DNA of 64,000 nt from Dasypus novemcinctus (GCF_030445035.2 NC_080701.1:18134798-18198797), one strand, 5' to 3'. Counted from the first letter of the stretch, positions 11,658-24,319 are shown. A program made the numbers and translations. Notes: generated by a model not told the origin, from the sequence alone.

Positions 11658-12472
11658 TCAGAGCTGTGTCCGGATGGTGCTTCTCCACAAAGTTTTGAAC
11701 TTGTGCCCATTTTGCACACACTTCTTTTTATCAAGGGCCTGGGTGGGGACATGCTCCCTTATCTCCTCCTCACCTGAAGAACTCTCTTGTGGCTGCTCCT
11801 TCTGTAGTTCCTGCAGCTCCTCAGTGCTGGACTCTTCTCGATGTCCCTCCACTAACTCCTCAAGCTCAACAGCATCGACCTCCAGACCCATGGATTGGCC
11901 CAAAGATACAACATCCTGCACAACTGTCCCCTCTGTACCGGCAGGCTTGGGGGCAGCCTCCTACCCCTTGAAGTCTCTCTGAAGCACAGCTTCTGGCCAC
12001 AAATTCTTCCACGCATATTTCATGCTGGTCCTCTTTTTAAAATTATCAGACCAGCCTTGGCTGGCCTTAAAAACCGCAACACTCTCACCACTCGATTCCA
12101 GTTTGTTTTTCGAAAGATCAGCATGCAGTTCTTTTGCATTTTCACGTACCATGGCTTCCGATGTACTCGCCCACTAACCGCTTCTCCATTACCCAAATTA
12201 ACGACAGCTTTCCAACTTCTTGGAGTGTTTGGGAACACTGCTTTGTTACTGCTTTAACCTCTCGTGCAACATCAACCTTTTTTATAGCTTCTTTATTCTT
12301 AAAGATGGTGGAGACATCATCCTAGGCACATCATATTCCCTCGTAAGATCAGTAATTTGAGCACTGTTCCTAATGTTTATTGTTTCTTTTTTGTTGTTGT
12401 TGTTGTTCGATGGTGGTGTGAAGTAATTTTCTGCTTCGCACTACCACTGCTCACTTTCTCAGGACCCATGAT
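11658..12472 (-). pseudogene. Tigger transposase remnant lacking the DDE core
   Basis: The minus strand starts near 12472 (MGPEKVSSG...). It continues in shifting frames through a pipsqueak-type helix-turn-helix ('VSTIFKNKEAIKKVDVAREV') and a CENP-B-type DNA-binding region ('MVRENAKELHADLSKNKLES', 'FKASQGWSDNFKKR', about 12152 to 12020). It then jumps directly to the post-catalytic segment ('AWKNLWPEAVLQRDFKG', about 11961) and the acidic tail ('LEVDAVELEELVEGHREESS', then 'TEELQELQKEQ', about 11810-11900). In the family, several hundred residues holding the DDE/D catalytic triad lie between these parts. They are absent. Several frameshifts and stops confirm that it is dead. Confidence 0.88.
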
Positions 12473-12577
12473 GAGAGGGAAAAAACACAAAAATATACAA
12501 AATAACCACAGAAGCTAACATAAGACCACAGTGGGATGTCCACAGGGCAAAAGCTACATGTGACTAACTTGTGGCCT

Positions 12578-12765
12578 TTTTTTTTTTTTTTTGAGGAAAG
12601 TATCTTAACACTTTATTCTGGCAATTTTAAGCTTCTACCCCAAACAAATATCCTATATAATATAATATAATACATAATATAGTATAATATATAATATAAT
12701 ATAAATAACGTAACAAACACAATCAGATTTCTGCTATTTGCATCAGCATGACTTTGGCTGACTAA
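12578..12765 (-). repeat. short repeat inserted in the Tigger, with AT-rich tract
   Basis: A T-run (12577-12592) opens this insert. It is flanked by TAACTTGTGGCC (12566-12577) and TAACTTGTGACC (12766-12777), a likely target duplication. On the minus strand it reads ttagtcagccaaagtcatgc and later ggatatttgtttggggtaga, the same family as 36575-37045. A (TATAA)n-like microsatellite has expanded at about 12654-12710. Confidence 0.7.
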
Positions 12766-13264
12766 TAACTTGTGACCTTTTGTTTTGGCTGGAAAGGGTA
12801 GTGAGTCACGAGGCAAGTGACACCTACAACTTAATAGCTTGCCCGTTGAGCGTACCAAACAAACAGTGGGTACCGGGACACAATTTTCATATCAAAATGC
12901 ATTGAATACCAAATTTGAGTTTCGAAGCAGTTGAGTACCATGGTATGACTATTATGTTTTCAGAATTTAGAGTGAGAGGAAGAAAAATGCAGGACTCTCA
13001 TGGCTTTTCATATCCTTACTCTGTGCCACTTTTTCTGCCTTGATGCGAGGTATATCTCTATAGTTACAACATCATTAGGTGCATAATTACAATTCCATTG
13101 TGTGGTGGTACAAAGTGAAAAAGAGAAAGCTTTCTGTTCTTTTACGTACCAGGGCCTCAATTAATACCCAGTTTGTATTTATCTTACCCTGCTGCTGCTT
13201 GGAGCTGTCCACCAAAACACCTTCTCTCCCCCAGATCACATGTCCAATATGGAGCAGCAAAAGT

Positions 13265-13450
13265 AATATAGGTTTTGAAGTCAGACACACTTGGATTGTC
13301 AGGCTTGGTTCCTCCTCCTACAAGCAGTGAGATCTCAAGTACAGCTTTAATTTTGCTGAGGTTTTATTTTCTGGTCTGTACAATGGAGATGATGAGAATC
13401 CAAGAGTTGTTACAATGAAAATCAAAATGAAATAGGCTGTGTTAAAACCG
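13265..13450 (+). repeat. MIR SINE
   Basis: Weak MIR pattern: 'tttgaagtcagacacacttg', then 'tctggtctgtacaatggaga', followed by a 'gttgttacaatgaaaat' segment. Confidence 0.65.
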
Positions 13451-13454
13451 TGCT

Positions 13455-16400
13455 AGAGCCGGGGGGAGAAGATCAAAACATGTCTCCTCACACCGGCCCA
13501 TTGTGCTTCTTGAAATCTCTAGTGTCATGGCATCGTGTGGCATTGACTCCTCCATGGAACTGAGGCCGCCATGGTTTTTTGCAGTTTGGGCATTGCACTG
13601 GGGGACTAACTATTTCTCAGTGCTTTAAATGTCATTCTGCTTTTTTTTTTCAAGGCAGTAATTTACCTTTGACAGTGATGGATTATTATTCAGTTTTGAT
13701 TCATGGCAGGGTTGCCATATAAGGAGAGAGTGGCATATCAATGAGGAGTGCTGCTGTTTTAAATACAGGAAATATTTTCAGTAATTTCCTAATTAGCATG
13801 AGTAGGTATAAAAGCCATTTGCCAGGCTCTGGGAGGCACTTTCTAATTCCTGTTTTGCATATGTATGACTAAATTCCTGCTCCAATAGTGATTCACCCGC
13901 ACTTGCTAGCTAATGGGACCCATCCCCTAAATACATATCCAAGTGCCCAGAATGATGACACTGAGCCCACAGTGGTTCAATCTGAGAACTGGGGCTAATT
14001 CAGAGTAGGACCCTAAGAAAGACATTTTAAATCCCAGCCTGAGCTCTTCCTAATGGCAAATGTGAAAATGATCTTTGATCTTTCCTACTTCATAGGAAAC
14101 TTAGGAGGGTTTGAAACGGACGAGAACTCTGCATCAAAGTATCATGAAAAATTATTCTTACTACAACTTGATTGTATTTGAATCCTCATCCCTGACTGGT
14201 TTGATCTGTGAGATCAAAGCTAGTGCTGGTCAGAAAGTCTGATTTGTCAGGAGGAATTGGGTAAGGAAACATGATTAAATAATATCTTGAAAGCTAGGAA
14301 AATAGGCAAAATGAGTATCTACTTCAGTGAATTAAGTATCATTATGACACATTTGAAAGTATCACACATTTCCAATTTTCAAGTCAAGGAAGATTCCCCA
14401 AGATAATTGGAGAAGCTCCCCTGCAGTATTAGCATTTTAGGGATTGCAGGGCCGTGTCTTCTAATGTGCCCCTCCAACCCTGGTTGAGCAATTAAGAAAA
14501 ACCATGTTCAGAGATGCGACTTGACTTTTTCGGGGCCATAGAACTCATGAGATTGGATTTTGAGTTTTAAGATTCCTGATACAAGTTCTTATACTGAGCA
14601 GTGGCACAATCCCAGGCCCAACTACTGGTCACAGTTTTACAATAAAGGTTTAGCAGGTGAGTTTTTATGATATTTAAAGACTAAGCCATTTAGTCCAGTT
14701 ACTCTGCCCCTTAGAAGGCAAAAATCATTAGACTTTGGAACTTTGCCATTTGCTGCTGATCTCATAATAGTTCAGTTTCGCCTGATGAGTCTGCCTTGTG
14801 GAATTGAAATGACACTTGGAAAACTTTTCCAATTGTATTTTTCTGGGCTATTCATTCATTAGAGAGTCAGCTGTATTGGTGATGTCCATTTTCCCCAACA
14901 TGATCTTTGTATTATTGAAACTGTAAAGTAAACTTTGCAGTCTAGGATATTATACCTACTCTGGAATCATGAGCTAGGATACTAGCCAAGGCCATTAGAT
15001 TGATGCTCAGTTACAATTACATTCAAAACTGGTTGATTTTATGTACATTTTTGAAGATGATTTTTTTGTTTCCAAAGTTAATGGGCATTTTTTTCTTTTT
15101 ACTGAGCAATCTTTGATATTGACAAACTGACTTCCCTCAAATATAATCCAATGGAAAGGATGTAATTTAAACATTTAGTTTATTTATTATAGCATGTTAT
15201 GGTCTTAAAATTGGTTATTTATAACCAGAGATTTCCTTATTTAGCAATTTCACTTTCTCTCTTTTGGCAGCCACTGGAAACATGAGTACAGAAATGCCTT
15301 ACTTGTTTTTGTTTTGTTAAGGATTTTGGAGGCTCATGAAAGAGAAATTTTCAGATACCATGGTATCTTCTTAAGTACTAAAACTAAAACACATAGCCAG
15401 TTACACTGGATGGAAATGTAGTTTCTAAGTGCATTATATAATGCCCTGGGTTGATATATCAATTAGAGTGGACATGCATCGAAATGTTTTGGTAATTCAG
15501 GGTCTTTACTGCGAATGTTATAATTCTATGATATTTAATAAAGAGAGCCCCTCAGAAGCTGTTAAAAGTGCTTATCAGTTCACCAAATGGCTTCAGGCTG
15601 CTATGTGCCTAGAGTCTTCAGGAATAGTTGTATCTTTTTTTTTTTTTAACCAAAATGTCCTCAACCCTTTTAGCTGTTTCTTTTCCTTCTTTTCATCCAC
15701 TCACCTACAGTATTCCTCTCACCCATCCCTATTTGCCCTTTAAAAAAAAAAATCACTGTGTGCTCATACTATCTAGTAGGTTATTATTGTTTGCAAATTA
15801 AGTGGAGCTGGGTGGTGATTGTGGGCCTGATTTTTTTAAGGCATCAATGTAGCAGCATTACTATCATTAAGAGATTACTGATGCATTGCATTTGCTGATT
15901 TGCCGATAGGTGAAATAGCTGATTGAACTTTAGGTGGAGGATTTCTGTACTAGGTGATGATCCGTCAAGCAAGGTCATCTTTCCAAAAGTTACCTCTTCA
16001 CGATCTTCATGGCTTTTTGAAAGTGAAACCTAATTGCTCTTGGGGAGAGTATATCATTTATTTTTATTTACCATATGTAATTTTTCAAAATAAACCTTAA
16101 CCTGAAAGAGGAGGGTTTTGACTACTTACACAACTACTAACTGATAGATTTGACTTTAAAGAGGCCTCTGTTTGATAAGTTAGATTATCTACTTATTCAA
16201 GAGATGTCATTATTCAAAGAAACTCCAATTCTAGATCCTTATACCATTTTTTTCTTCAATTTTAACTAATTAAAAAAAATGTTCTAGATGTTCATTTCCA
16301 TAAAATAAGGAAGCCCAGCTTTAGTGTTCTTGGTAGCTAGTAGCATAGCATATTCAGAAATATACTCTAGAAAGTAAATACTTAAGAAATTGTTGTCCTG

Positions 16401-16685
16401 TGGGAGGAGATCCTCCACTCAATACTTGTTAACTGCATTTTTCAACCTCTAGGCATGGTCTCTAGGGATTGGCAAAATGGTGCTTTGTGACGGGCTGTGT
16501 CCTTTGCTTTGATTGTATTTTCTCCTACTTGCCTTATACTTCTAGCATTCTAAACTGATTTTTAAAAATTTATTCTGCATTCAGTTGTTTATTTGCCAAA
16601 CACTAAGCATCTATCATTCATGCGCATATATATTATTGCTATTAGCTTTTTAAAAAATTTGTATTTTGTTATCCTGCTATTGATT
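13455..16685. other. repeat-poor AT-rich intron
   Basis: About 3.2 kb with no recognisable interspersed repeat apart from short T and A runs (15640, 15741). Such a clean block in a repeat-dense intron is where conserved non-coding elements would be expected. The part from 15780 to 16110 is rich in homeodomain-like and octamer-like words. No exon is supported. The 104-codon frame at 15429-15743 crosses a T-run and looks accidental. Confidence 0.5.
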
Positions 16686-16689
16686 TTTA

Positions 16690-17009
16690 AAATTTTACAT
16701 TTATTTATTTACAATTTACCACCCCACCCCACCTGCCCCATTGTTCGGGCTCACTGTCTGCTCATCTTATTCTTAGAAGGCACTGGGAACCGAACCCAGG
16801 GCCTCCCATGTGGGAGGGAGACACCAAATCACTTGAGCCACCACTGCTGTTGTGTCTCTCATTGTTTCCTTGCTGTGTCTCTTGGTTGCATCACCTCACT
16901 GCATCAGCTCTCTGTCTTGCTCATTTTCTTTAGGAGGCACCAGGAACCAAAACTGGGACTTACCACATAGTAGGTAGGAGCCCAGCTGCTTGAGCCACGT
17001 CTACTTCCC
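16690..17009 (-). repeat. DAS SINE dimer
   Basis: Two tRNA-like heads in the same minus orientation ('ggaaccgaacccagggcctc' and 'aggcaccaggaaccaaaact'), each ending near a 'cttgagcca' A-box complement. The order and spacing match the dimers at 20390 and 31480. Confidence 0.87.
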
Positions 17010-17305
17010 GCCATTAGCTTTTGTAAGAGTATTTATTAATTGAATCTCTTCTTCCTTAGCTTTTCTTTTTACTCATTTCCATCTTGTCGTCCTGGTAACC
17101 ATTTAAAAGGGTGAGTTTCAATTCCCATTTGGTAAATGGATTTATATGAAGCAAGGATTTGATAAATGTTTATTAAATAGTCTCAAATATTTCACGAGCT
17201 AGTTTATCTTTCATTGTTTCCTGATTCCTGAACTATTCTCTCTTTTATCTCCCTCCTTTCCTAGGGCCTAACTATGATTCTCTCTCTCTCTATATATATA
17301 TATAT

Positions 17306-17712
17306 TTTTTTTTTATTTATTTTTATTTCTCTCTCCTTCCCCCACACCCACCTCGGTTGTCTGTTCTCTGTGTACATTTGCTGTGTGTTCTTCTGTGTCT
17401 GCTTTTATTCTTGTCAGCGGCACCAGGAATATGTGTCTTTTTGTTGTGCCATCTTGCTGCATCAGCTCTCCATGTATACGGCGCCACTCCTGGGCAGGCT
17501 GTGCTTTTTTTGCACAGGGCAGCTTTCCTTACAGGGCGCACTCCTTGCACGTGGGACTCCCCTACACAGGGGACACCCTGCATGGCACTCCTTGTGCGCA
17601 TCAGCACAGCGCATGGGCCAGCTTCACACAGGTCAAGGAGGCCCTGGGTTTGAACCGTGAATCTCCCATGTGGTAGGCAGACACTCTATCCGTTGAGCCA
17701 AATCCATTTCCC
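17306..17712 (-). repeat. DAS SINE, long form
   Basis: Full-length antisense copy: T-rich start, 'ggttgtctgttctctgtgta', 'cgcatgggccagcttcacac', and the reversed tRNA-like head ending 'gttgagccaaatccatttcc'. CTCTATAT flanks both sides. The 128-codon frame in it is a property of the SINE, not a gene. Confidence 0.93.
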
Positions 17713-17719
17713 TCTATAT

Positions 17720-19725
17720 TTTATTGTCATTATTTCCTTAAGCAAAGAATGAAATGAAATATATCTGTGCTAGTACTTTTTCCCTCAGAACTTAGATGTT
17801 TCTTTTTAGCTCTTTTTTTTTTTCTTTTAACCATGACAAGATGTAGGTCAGGGAGAAAAAAGAAAAAAGAAAAACAAAAACTTTTGCCAATGGGTTATAC
17901 TGAACACACTGGCACTTTTATCCTTAATTTTTATCCTTAATCAAAGAAGAGCTAGAGTTGCTCATCAGTGCTTGAGAACTTGGAGTCTGCCCCTGCTCTG
18001 TGAAACAGTTGTGTGTGCATGGTGAAACTGAACATTTGTTCTTATCCCATACTTTAATTTAATTAACAATTAAGATTTGCTTCAATGAAGCCTATGACAA
18101 AAATCAATTTACTTTGTAGTTAGGCATCTGTTTCTGGTCTGGAAAATAGGAGGCATGTTATCCATCTCCCTGTGAGGAAGTGTCTGGGTTGTATGTGTTA
18201 TGAAATGCTGTGTCAACTTGGGTCTGGAAGCCAATTGCTTTAAAACTCAATAACATCTTATGTTTTGGGTTCTATCTTTATAATTAGTAAATCTGTTTTT
18301 CTAGTTGGAGGAAAAATTTAAGGTGACTTTAGGTTATTTGGATCACAGAACAAAAAGAGGCAAACAGATAAACAACAAATTGAAGCCTGCAAGCGGCATT
18401 AAACAAAGAGCCTGGGGTATTATAAATTAAATATATAGTGCTTGTGATATTTTTTTAATTAAGAAGAATATTATTGATTTTTTTCTATGCTAAGTTTGGT
18501 TTGTTAAATATTTTATAATGGGTTTTCTTTGATAATTAAACTATGTCCATATTTCTGTGATACGAGATCCTGCATGTCTAGGTTTTACTAGAATAGATGA
18601 GGCACAGAGCTTTTTAAATTAACGGAATTTTTTATCTCTTAAGGAAAGGGAACATGTGAAAATATTTTGAAGTTGTTTTGGTTTCTAGTTATTTTGTTTT
18701 CAAATAACTAACATTTTGATATACTAGTAGATGGGTATCTTTGATAAGATGGAAGCCCACTGATGAATCAGGTTGTCTAAATGACCTTTCTTGTCTTCTC
18801 TATCTTTCTTACCTTGTAAAAATTTTTACAGTTTCTCTTTGGCTGGTTTTCCCTCTCTTGGACTGTGAATAACTACACAAACCATCTTCTTTGTGAGATT
18901 ATCAGCACTTGGTATTATTAAAAGTCTAATATAAAAGTATGCTGTTTCTTTATTATAAGTATCTGATGAAAACTTCGGCATCGCTTATGACCATTTCCTG
19001 AGAGTATAGTTCAAAATATTTCTTAATACCATGCTCAATAAATTGTTTCATTTTTTATTCTCTAACAATATTTTGCATTTTAACAAACTTTTATTGATGG
19101 GTTAGGATTGTTTTACCCTAATGACAGGAGTGTGATATTACAATAGGATCTCTTTCCTAGAGTTCCCAGAACCTTTACTTCATTACAATATTTTTGTTAC
19201 TTTTCATAAAATCCGATGAAAAAGTCACGTATGATTATATTCATTTTACAGATAGAAAATCAGTAATCTACAGAAAGAATTGATTTCCTAAGATTTACCT
19301 AAGTGACCATGATGAAAAGCAGTACTCCCCATTCAACTAATTGCTATTCAAACCATTAGTATACTCTGGCAGAATTCTAACTTTTAAAGCCCGTGCCTTG
19401 CATAAGTTGTGAGTTAAATACTTGGGATATTCATTCAAGTGTAATTGTCTAGAATAATTCTGACAGATGAGGATTCCGTCCCCTTCTGTAATAGCAAAAT
19501 CTGTCAGTTATAATTTTTGTGATTTTTAATTCTTTATCTTTCAAGTTTTCTATTTCTGTTTTCTAAAAAGGGATTTTCCTAGTGCTGCTTTAATTGCATT
19601 CTCTTTCACTTTATTTTTAACTATTTCATTTCTAAAGTTCCATAAAAAAAAAAACTGCGTAGAAACATAACTTTGGCGCTTTTTCTACCTCATATTTCCA
19701 ATTGCGATCTCCTCTATGAGAGAGA
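17720..19725. other. AT-rich intron, nothing recognised
   Basis: Low-GC unique sequence. No open frame of note, and no RNA gene or repeat that I can name. Confidence 0.5.
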
Positions 19726-19729
19726 AGGT

Positions 19730-20385
19730 TGGCAGTGGGAATGGGAGATTATGAGTTATGTTTAGGAAATGTTGTATGTGAGGTGCTTTTTTAGACATCC
19801 AATGGAAATATCTAACTTACCAATGATATTGAAGCTCTGAGCACGGCTAAAAAGAAAGAACAAAAAAATGGCCTAGGGCTGCGCTTTGGTGAATTCCCAA
19901 CCTTTTAATGGTTGAATAAAGGATAAATTTGAAAGAAAACAGAAGAAATGACCAGAAAGATAAGAGGAAAAACAGGAGCAGTGTGAAGAGAATATTTCAA
20001 GAATGAGGAGTAGTTAAATATGTTAAATGATGCAAGTATTTCAATTAAGTTGCAGGATGAAAACTTCCCCTGGAGTTGGTGTAATGGGAGCCATTGATGA
20101 TACTGGGGAGAGCTGTGTTGGTTGAATGATTCTAGATTGGGATAGTTTAAAGATTAGGTGGTAAGGGAAATAGGAGTTAGGAATGCAGGCCACCCTCTGT
20201 GAAGGAGAAGAAAGAAAAAGGAGTGAAATGTGGATTTGAATGCTTTTTTAAAAATGTGGTGGAAGTTTTAGTATAGCTGAATTTTGACCAGAAGGATAAG
20301 GACAGGGAGAGTAGAAGAAAGAAAAGGCAAGCATGATAGTAGTGAGACTCCTGGAAAAGTGGGACTAATAAGATCAAAAGTGTTC
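19730..20385 (-). repeat. L2 LINE, body of 3' region
   Basis: Order-matching L2 landmarks on the minus strand: 'agacatccaatggaaatatc', 'gaggaaaaacaggagcagtg', 'atgttaaatgatgcaagtat'. Diverged but collinear. Confidence 0.7.
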
Positions 20386-20389
20386 TTGG

Positions 20390-20795
20390 AGGGAAGTAGA
20401 TGTGGCTCAAGTAATTGAGCTCCTGCCTACCACATGGGAGGCCCCTGGGTTGGTTCCTGGTGCTTCCTAAAGATAGAGAGCTGGTGTGATGGGTAGGTGT
20501 GGCAGGCAGACACAACAAGGGACACAAGAAGAAAAACAGTGAGAGACACAACTAAGCAGGGAGTGGAGGATCCTGGTGCCTCTTAAAGAGGATGAACAAG
20601 AGAGCAAGCTGGCACGATGGGGAGGCGCAGCAAGCTGATGCAGCAAGAGACACAAGAAGAAAAACTGAGAGACACAACAAATCAGGGAGCGATGAAGTGC
20701 CTCCCTCCCATATCAGAGGTTCCACGTTTGGTTCCCAGTGCCTCCTAAAGAAATAAGCAAGTGCAAACAGTAAATAAATTAATCTTTAAAAAAAA
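20390..20795 (+). repeat. DAS SINE dimer
   Basis: A first head 'gggaagtagatgtggctcaa' with 'ggttggttcctggtgcttcc', then a second repetition of the tRNA-like B-box region ('gttccacgtttggttcccag') and an A-rich tail at 20761-20795. Confidence 0.9.
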
Positions 20796-20799
20796 TGTA

Positions 20800-22435
20800 C
20801 AAAAAGGAACTTGGAAGGAAAATGAAGGGACTAGGTGGTGGGATGCTTTGTTTGGCTTTAGGACTTGTGTTTCAGCCTGTTGATGAATTTGCATCGACAC
20901 GGCTGGCCTGGTCCTTCAAAGGAGGTTGGCAGCGTTCAGTCATTGGAGACCAGAGCAAAGCCATAGCTTCATTAGCATGGAATTCATAATTACTAAAGAA
21001 AATGGCGAATCATAGTACAGTTGGCATTCATTGCATTTTTCACAACTTACATGATGCATTTTCATTCCTTTCCTCCATGTGTTCTTCTTTCCCTCTGTAG
21101 ATCTGCTTCCCATGCTTCCTAACATTCAGCAAGGTTTTTTTTTTTTGGAACAGGAACGCAGCCAACTTTGTCCAAAGCAGGATGTGAGTAGCACTGCAGT
21201 GAGCACCTCTAACGTTGGAATCAGCAGCTCCTTCCAATCCCTTACCCCGATTCATGACAATTGATCTCCATATCAAGTTGAGGGGAGATCCTAGGGATTG
21301 GTTCAGAGGAATAGCGTCAGTAAAAGACATGTTTCTCTAGCTAAGAATAAACCGCACACCACAGGGGCAATTATGATTCGGTTCCATTTATTACTCTCCT
21401 CTTGCCTGTTTGCAAGTACATGCATTAGCCAATGATTCAGACCTGAGGCCTGATAAGCGCCTACATTAAGTCAATAATTGCACCTGTGAGGAGGCTTGGT
21501 TTGCAGTCATCCTTTGTGGATGATTGAGCATCCAGTATGCTATCGGTTAGTTCTCCTGCATGGAAGTTTCTCTCTTGGATTTATCATCACTTAACTGACC
21601 ATATGACAGAAATTGTCCGACCAAACCAAGTGTGATTCAGTGACTTCATCAAGTTGGGTTGCTGGGAAAACTCTGTTCTCTGGGGTGAAGACTTTTAAAC
21701 AGATGCTGTCAACATATTTTAATTAGGTCTGTTCTGGCATCATTTAGCCAGAGGAAGCTTTTCTGTGGCACCCATTTAATTTCTCTTTGAAAGTTTTGGT
21801 TTTAGTGTTGAAAAGGTATTGAGTAGAGTAGCTTGGAAGGTAGGAAGGGGCAAGGAGGAAGCTATGGGGGCACTATAAGCTGTTTATAAGCAGCAAGCAA
21901 AAGGCCCATCTTCATTCCCAAGCAGGAAATTAATAAATGTAAGTTATTACCCTATATTGCATCTCACCTATTGCTCATTAGGTGGAGCATTGCATGAATA
22001 TAGAGAAACATCTGTGAATCATGCACCTACAAACATCTCATTGTTCCCCCATAGCATAATGTTTATGCTAGAATTCGGAACATCTGAAATTCTAAATGGA
22101 TTTTGTGCAAGTGAAAATATCAAATTGAGAGTAGGTTAAGTATTATTTTGCACCACTCAACCCAGAGACAGAATTAAAAACAACAATAACAAATGATCAG
22201 CGTCACCTTGCTTTTCCAAATGACCATAAGCCCTGTATTCCCACTGTATTACTTAGACTTCAAGGAGATTTGTCTTTACTGCTTTTATTGACTGTATTAG
22301 ATTGTAAATGCTTCCATTTCCCCCCAATGCTCCTAGACAAGCTGTGATTATTGGAACACCTACTCATTTGTATGAGCCAATAACTTAAATATTTCCCTCT
22401 CTTGGAACCAAGCTTGACCATCTCTTTTCTTGCCT
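20800..22435. other. repeat-poor intron with a candidate regulatory block
   Basis: No exon or named repeat. The block 21360-21800 has a non-repetitive look with many short transcription-factor-like words (CACCTG E-box, TTAAGTCAATAATTG, AATTAG), and would be the first place to test for conservation. A T-run is at 21136-21146. Confidence 0.4.
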
Positions 22436-22439
22436 TTCT

Positions 22440-22620
22440 TTTCTGAATTTCTCATAGCACTTTGTGTAAATCTTAATTGTAAGTCGTCATGTTTAACCTT
22501 GCTCACTCGACTGTGAGCATCTTGCGGGATGGTTGTTATCATATTCAGCATAGAGCTTTGCATACCATGGCTGCTCAACATTCTCGTGAGTGATTGAATG
22601 CATGTATATGAATGAATGAA
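22440..22620 (+). repeat. L2 LINE 3' end
   Basis: L2-like order: 'ctcatagcactttgtgtaaa', 'gactgtgagcatcttgcggg', and the final 'gaatgaatgaattg'. Confidence 0.7.
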
Positions 22621-22829
22621 TTGAAGAAAATGATCAGGCCCAATTCATTGCAAATTCATCTAATATGGTCTGCTTCGGTTGGGAGAGGGGGGTTGGTATG
22701 AGTTTAAAAAAAAACACACACAAAACCATTAGTGATTTAAAAAAAAGCCTCTGTGGCAGGGGTTTAGAATACTATTTGCTAAAATTATAAAAATGGAGAT
22801 TAAAAGTAGAGTGGAAGGTTTCTCTAGGC

Positions 22830-22965
22830 ATTTGGGGTACCACGGGTCCTTTGAGCCCACCACTGGGTATCCTTCCATGAGTTCAAGGATGTCGGGCAAT
22901 GTGGCTGATTTGTTCGCCCGTGCCTTGCACAGCACCTGGTATGTATATAGTAGGTGCTTACTAGG
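22830..22965 (+). repeat. L2-like 3' end, weak
   Basis: Only the last part is convincing: 'gtgccttgcacagcacctgg', then 'tatatagtaggtgctta', as in L2 and MIR 3' ends. Confidence 0.5.
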
Positions 22966-22969
22966 GTTC

Positions 22970-24315
22970 TGACAAAGACAGGCCGACAGATATGAAACTG
23001 CTCTGTGGAAGAGTTTACAAAAAGTGATTACTGAGGCTATTGGAATAGCCCATCTCTCCTGAGAGGCTTACTGTCAGAAATAAATCCTCACAAGGATGCG
23101 GTCACTTCTACATACTGCTTAAGGTGAAAAGCAAAAAGTGCCCTCGCTGGCTTGCCTAGGGAGCCTGTGTCCTCCAGGGGTTCCTTCTGTGCTGATGGCT
23201 GCTTGCATTTATTTGTCAGTACCCGGGGTCTTGAAGGAAGGAGGAGGGAGCTTTCAAATGCAGATCCGAATGGGCAGAGGGCCACGTGGCTTGCTGTGAG
23301 GGAGGTGGACGGGCCCCTGTTTGGGGAAATGTCTCTCAGGTGATCCAGTGCCAGAGCTTCCCTGAGTCTGTGTTGGCATTTGAAGTCTCTCTGTGGAGGG
23401 CAGGAGGATACGTGTTGTAAAACAAATATGTCAGGAAGCCTCCCTAGTCCAGAGGAGTTTGCATCTTTAAAAGAGAAGGGAAAAGGGAGGTTGGAAGGAA
23501 GAAACAAGAGTTGAAAAAATCCCGTGTCTTTTTCACTTGGAATTAAAGAATTTGGATAAAATTACCCCATTTGCGCCGTCGTTAGGGTGGTTTGGATGAG
23601 TCTGGAATTCCTGGAGCCCCACAGATCTTTCCTGCAAGGCTCTTTTACCTGTGAGCAAATATTTTATGTGAGCTTTATTTGATGTATTAACAAGTCAAAC
23701 TTTGTGGTTTGTAGGAACTGATTCGTGTTTTCTAAATGTGGTTTCCTTTTATTAACATCAGTGTTAAATAAATATAGGAGGGATTATTTGTGGTTACTTG
23801 TATTCCACTTAATATTTAAAATGAGTCTTTCGTGTGTATATATATGAATAGATGCATATAGTAAAACTTAGTTTCTGTGTGTGTATATGCATAGATTACA
23901 ACTCACAAGATTCTTTTCAGCTGGCCAGAGAGACCAGTAGTACTTAGTGTTTCTCGAACATATTAATACTCACTGGTCAAGATGAATGCGTTAACCTTCT
24001 ACACGCAATTATAGACACGTTTGATGGGAAGTGACCCCCTCTTTTTGTCTGCAGTATTTCAGGGGAGTAAGGACTCCTGTCATAGCCAACTCAGAACGCA
24101 CAGGGGACTGGATAAACAGTCCTGGGCCGGGGATGGGGGTGAACTAAGAGATGACAGCGGTCCATGAAGTACATCCTGCAAGGCACTGTCCTTATTTAAA
24201 GAATAGGTACTACTCAGAGAATCGTCCCACTGGCATATGAGCAGGATCCAATTTCCAGGCTGACCCTTCCACCCCGGGTATCCTGGGCGAAAGCGAAAGC
24301 TTCCTGAGCCTCAGT
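22970..24315. other. intronic sequence, nothing recognised
   Basis: The minus-strand 139-codon frame at 23088-23507 has no domain, membrane or signal features, and I treat it as chance. No repeat was recognised. Confidence 0.45.
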
Positions 24316-24319
24316 TCCT

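Larger units (their letters stand above)
11126..12950 (-). mobile_element. Tigger-type DNA transposon, internally deleted
   Basis: A mariner-superfamily (Tigger/pogo) element. The left end CAGTAGTACCTCGGTAGTAG and the reverse complement of the right end (AGTCATACCATGGTACTCAA) form diverged terminal inverted repeats, with TA next to the left end. Inside, the minus strand encodes remnants of a Tigger transposase, with the N-terminus near 12.47 kb and the C-terminus near 11.66 kb. At about 1.8 kb, including a later insertion at 12578-12765, it is clearly shorter than a full Tigger, because the catalytic core is missing. Ends are accurate to a few bases. Confidence 0.88.

Noticed and set aside
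23088-23507. 139-codon minus frame
   Set aside because: No domain, no paired splice sites, unremarkable composition; expected by chance in 64 kb.
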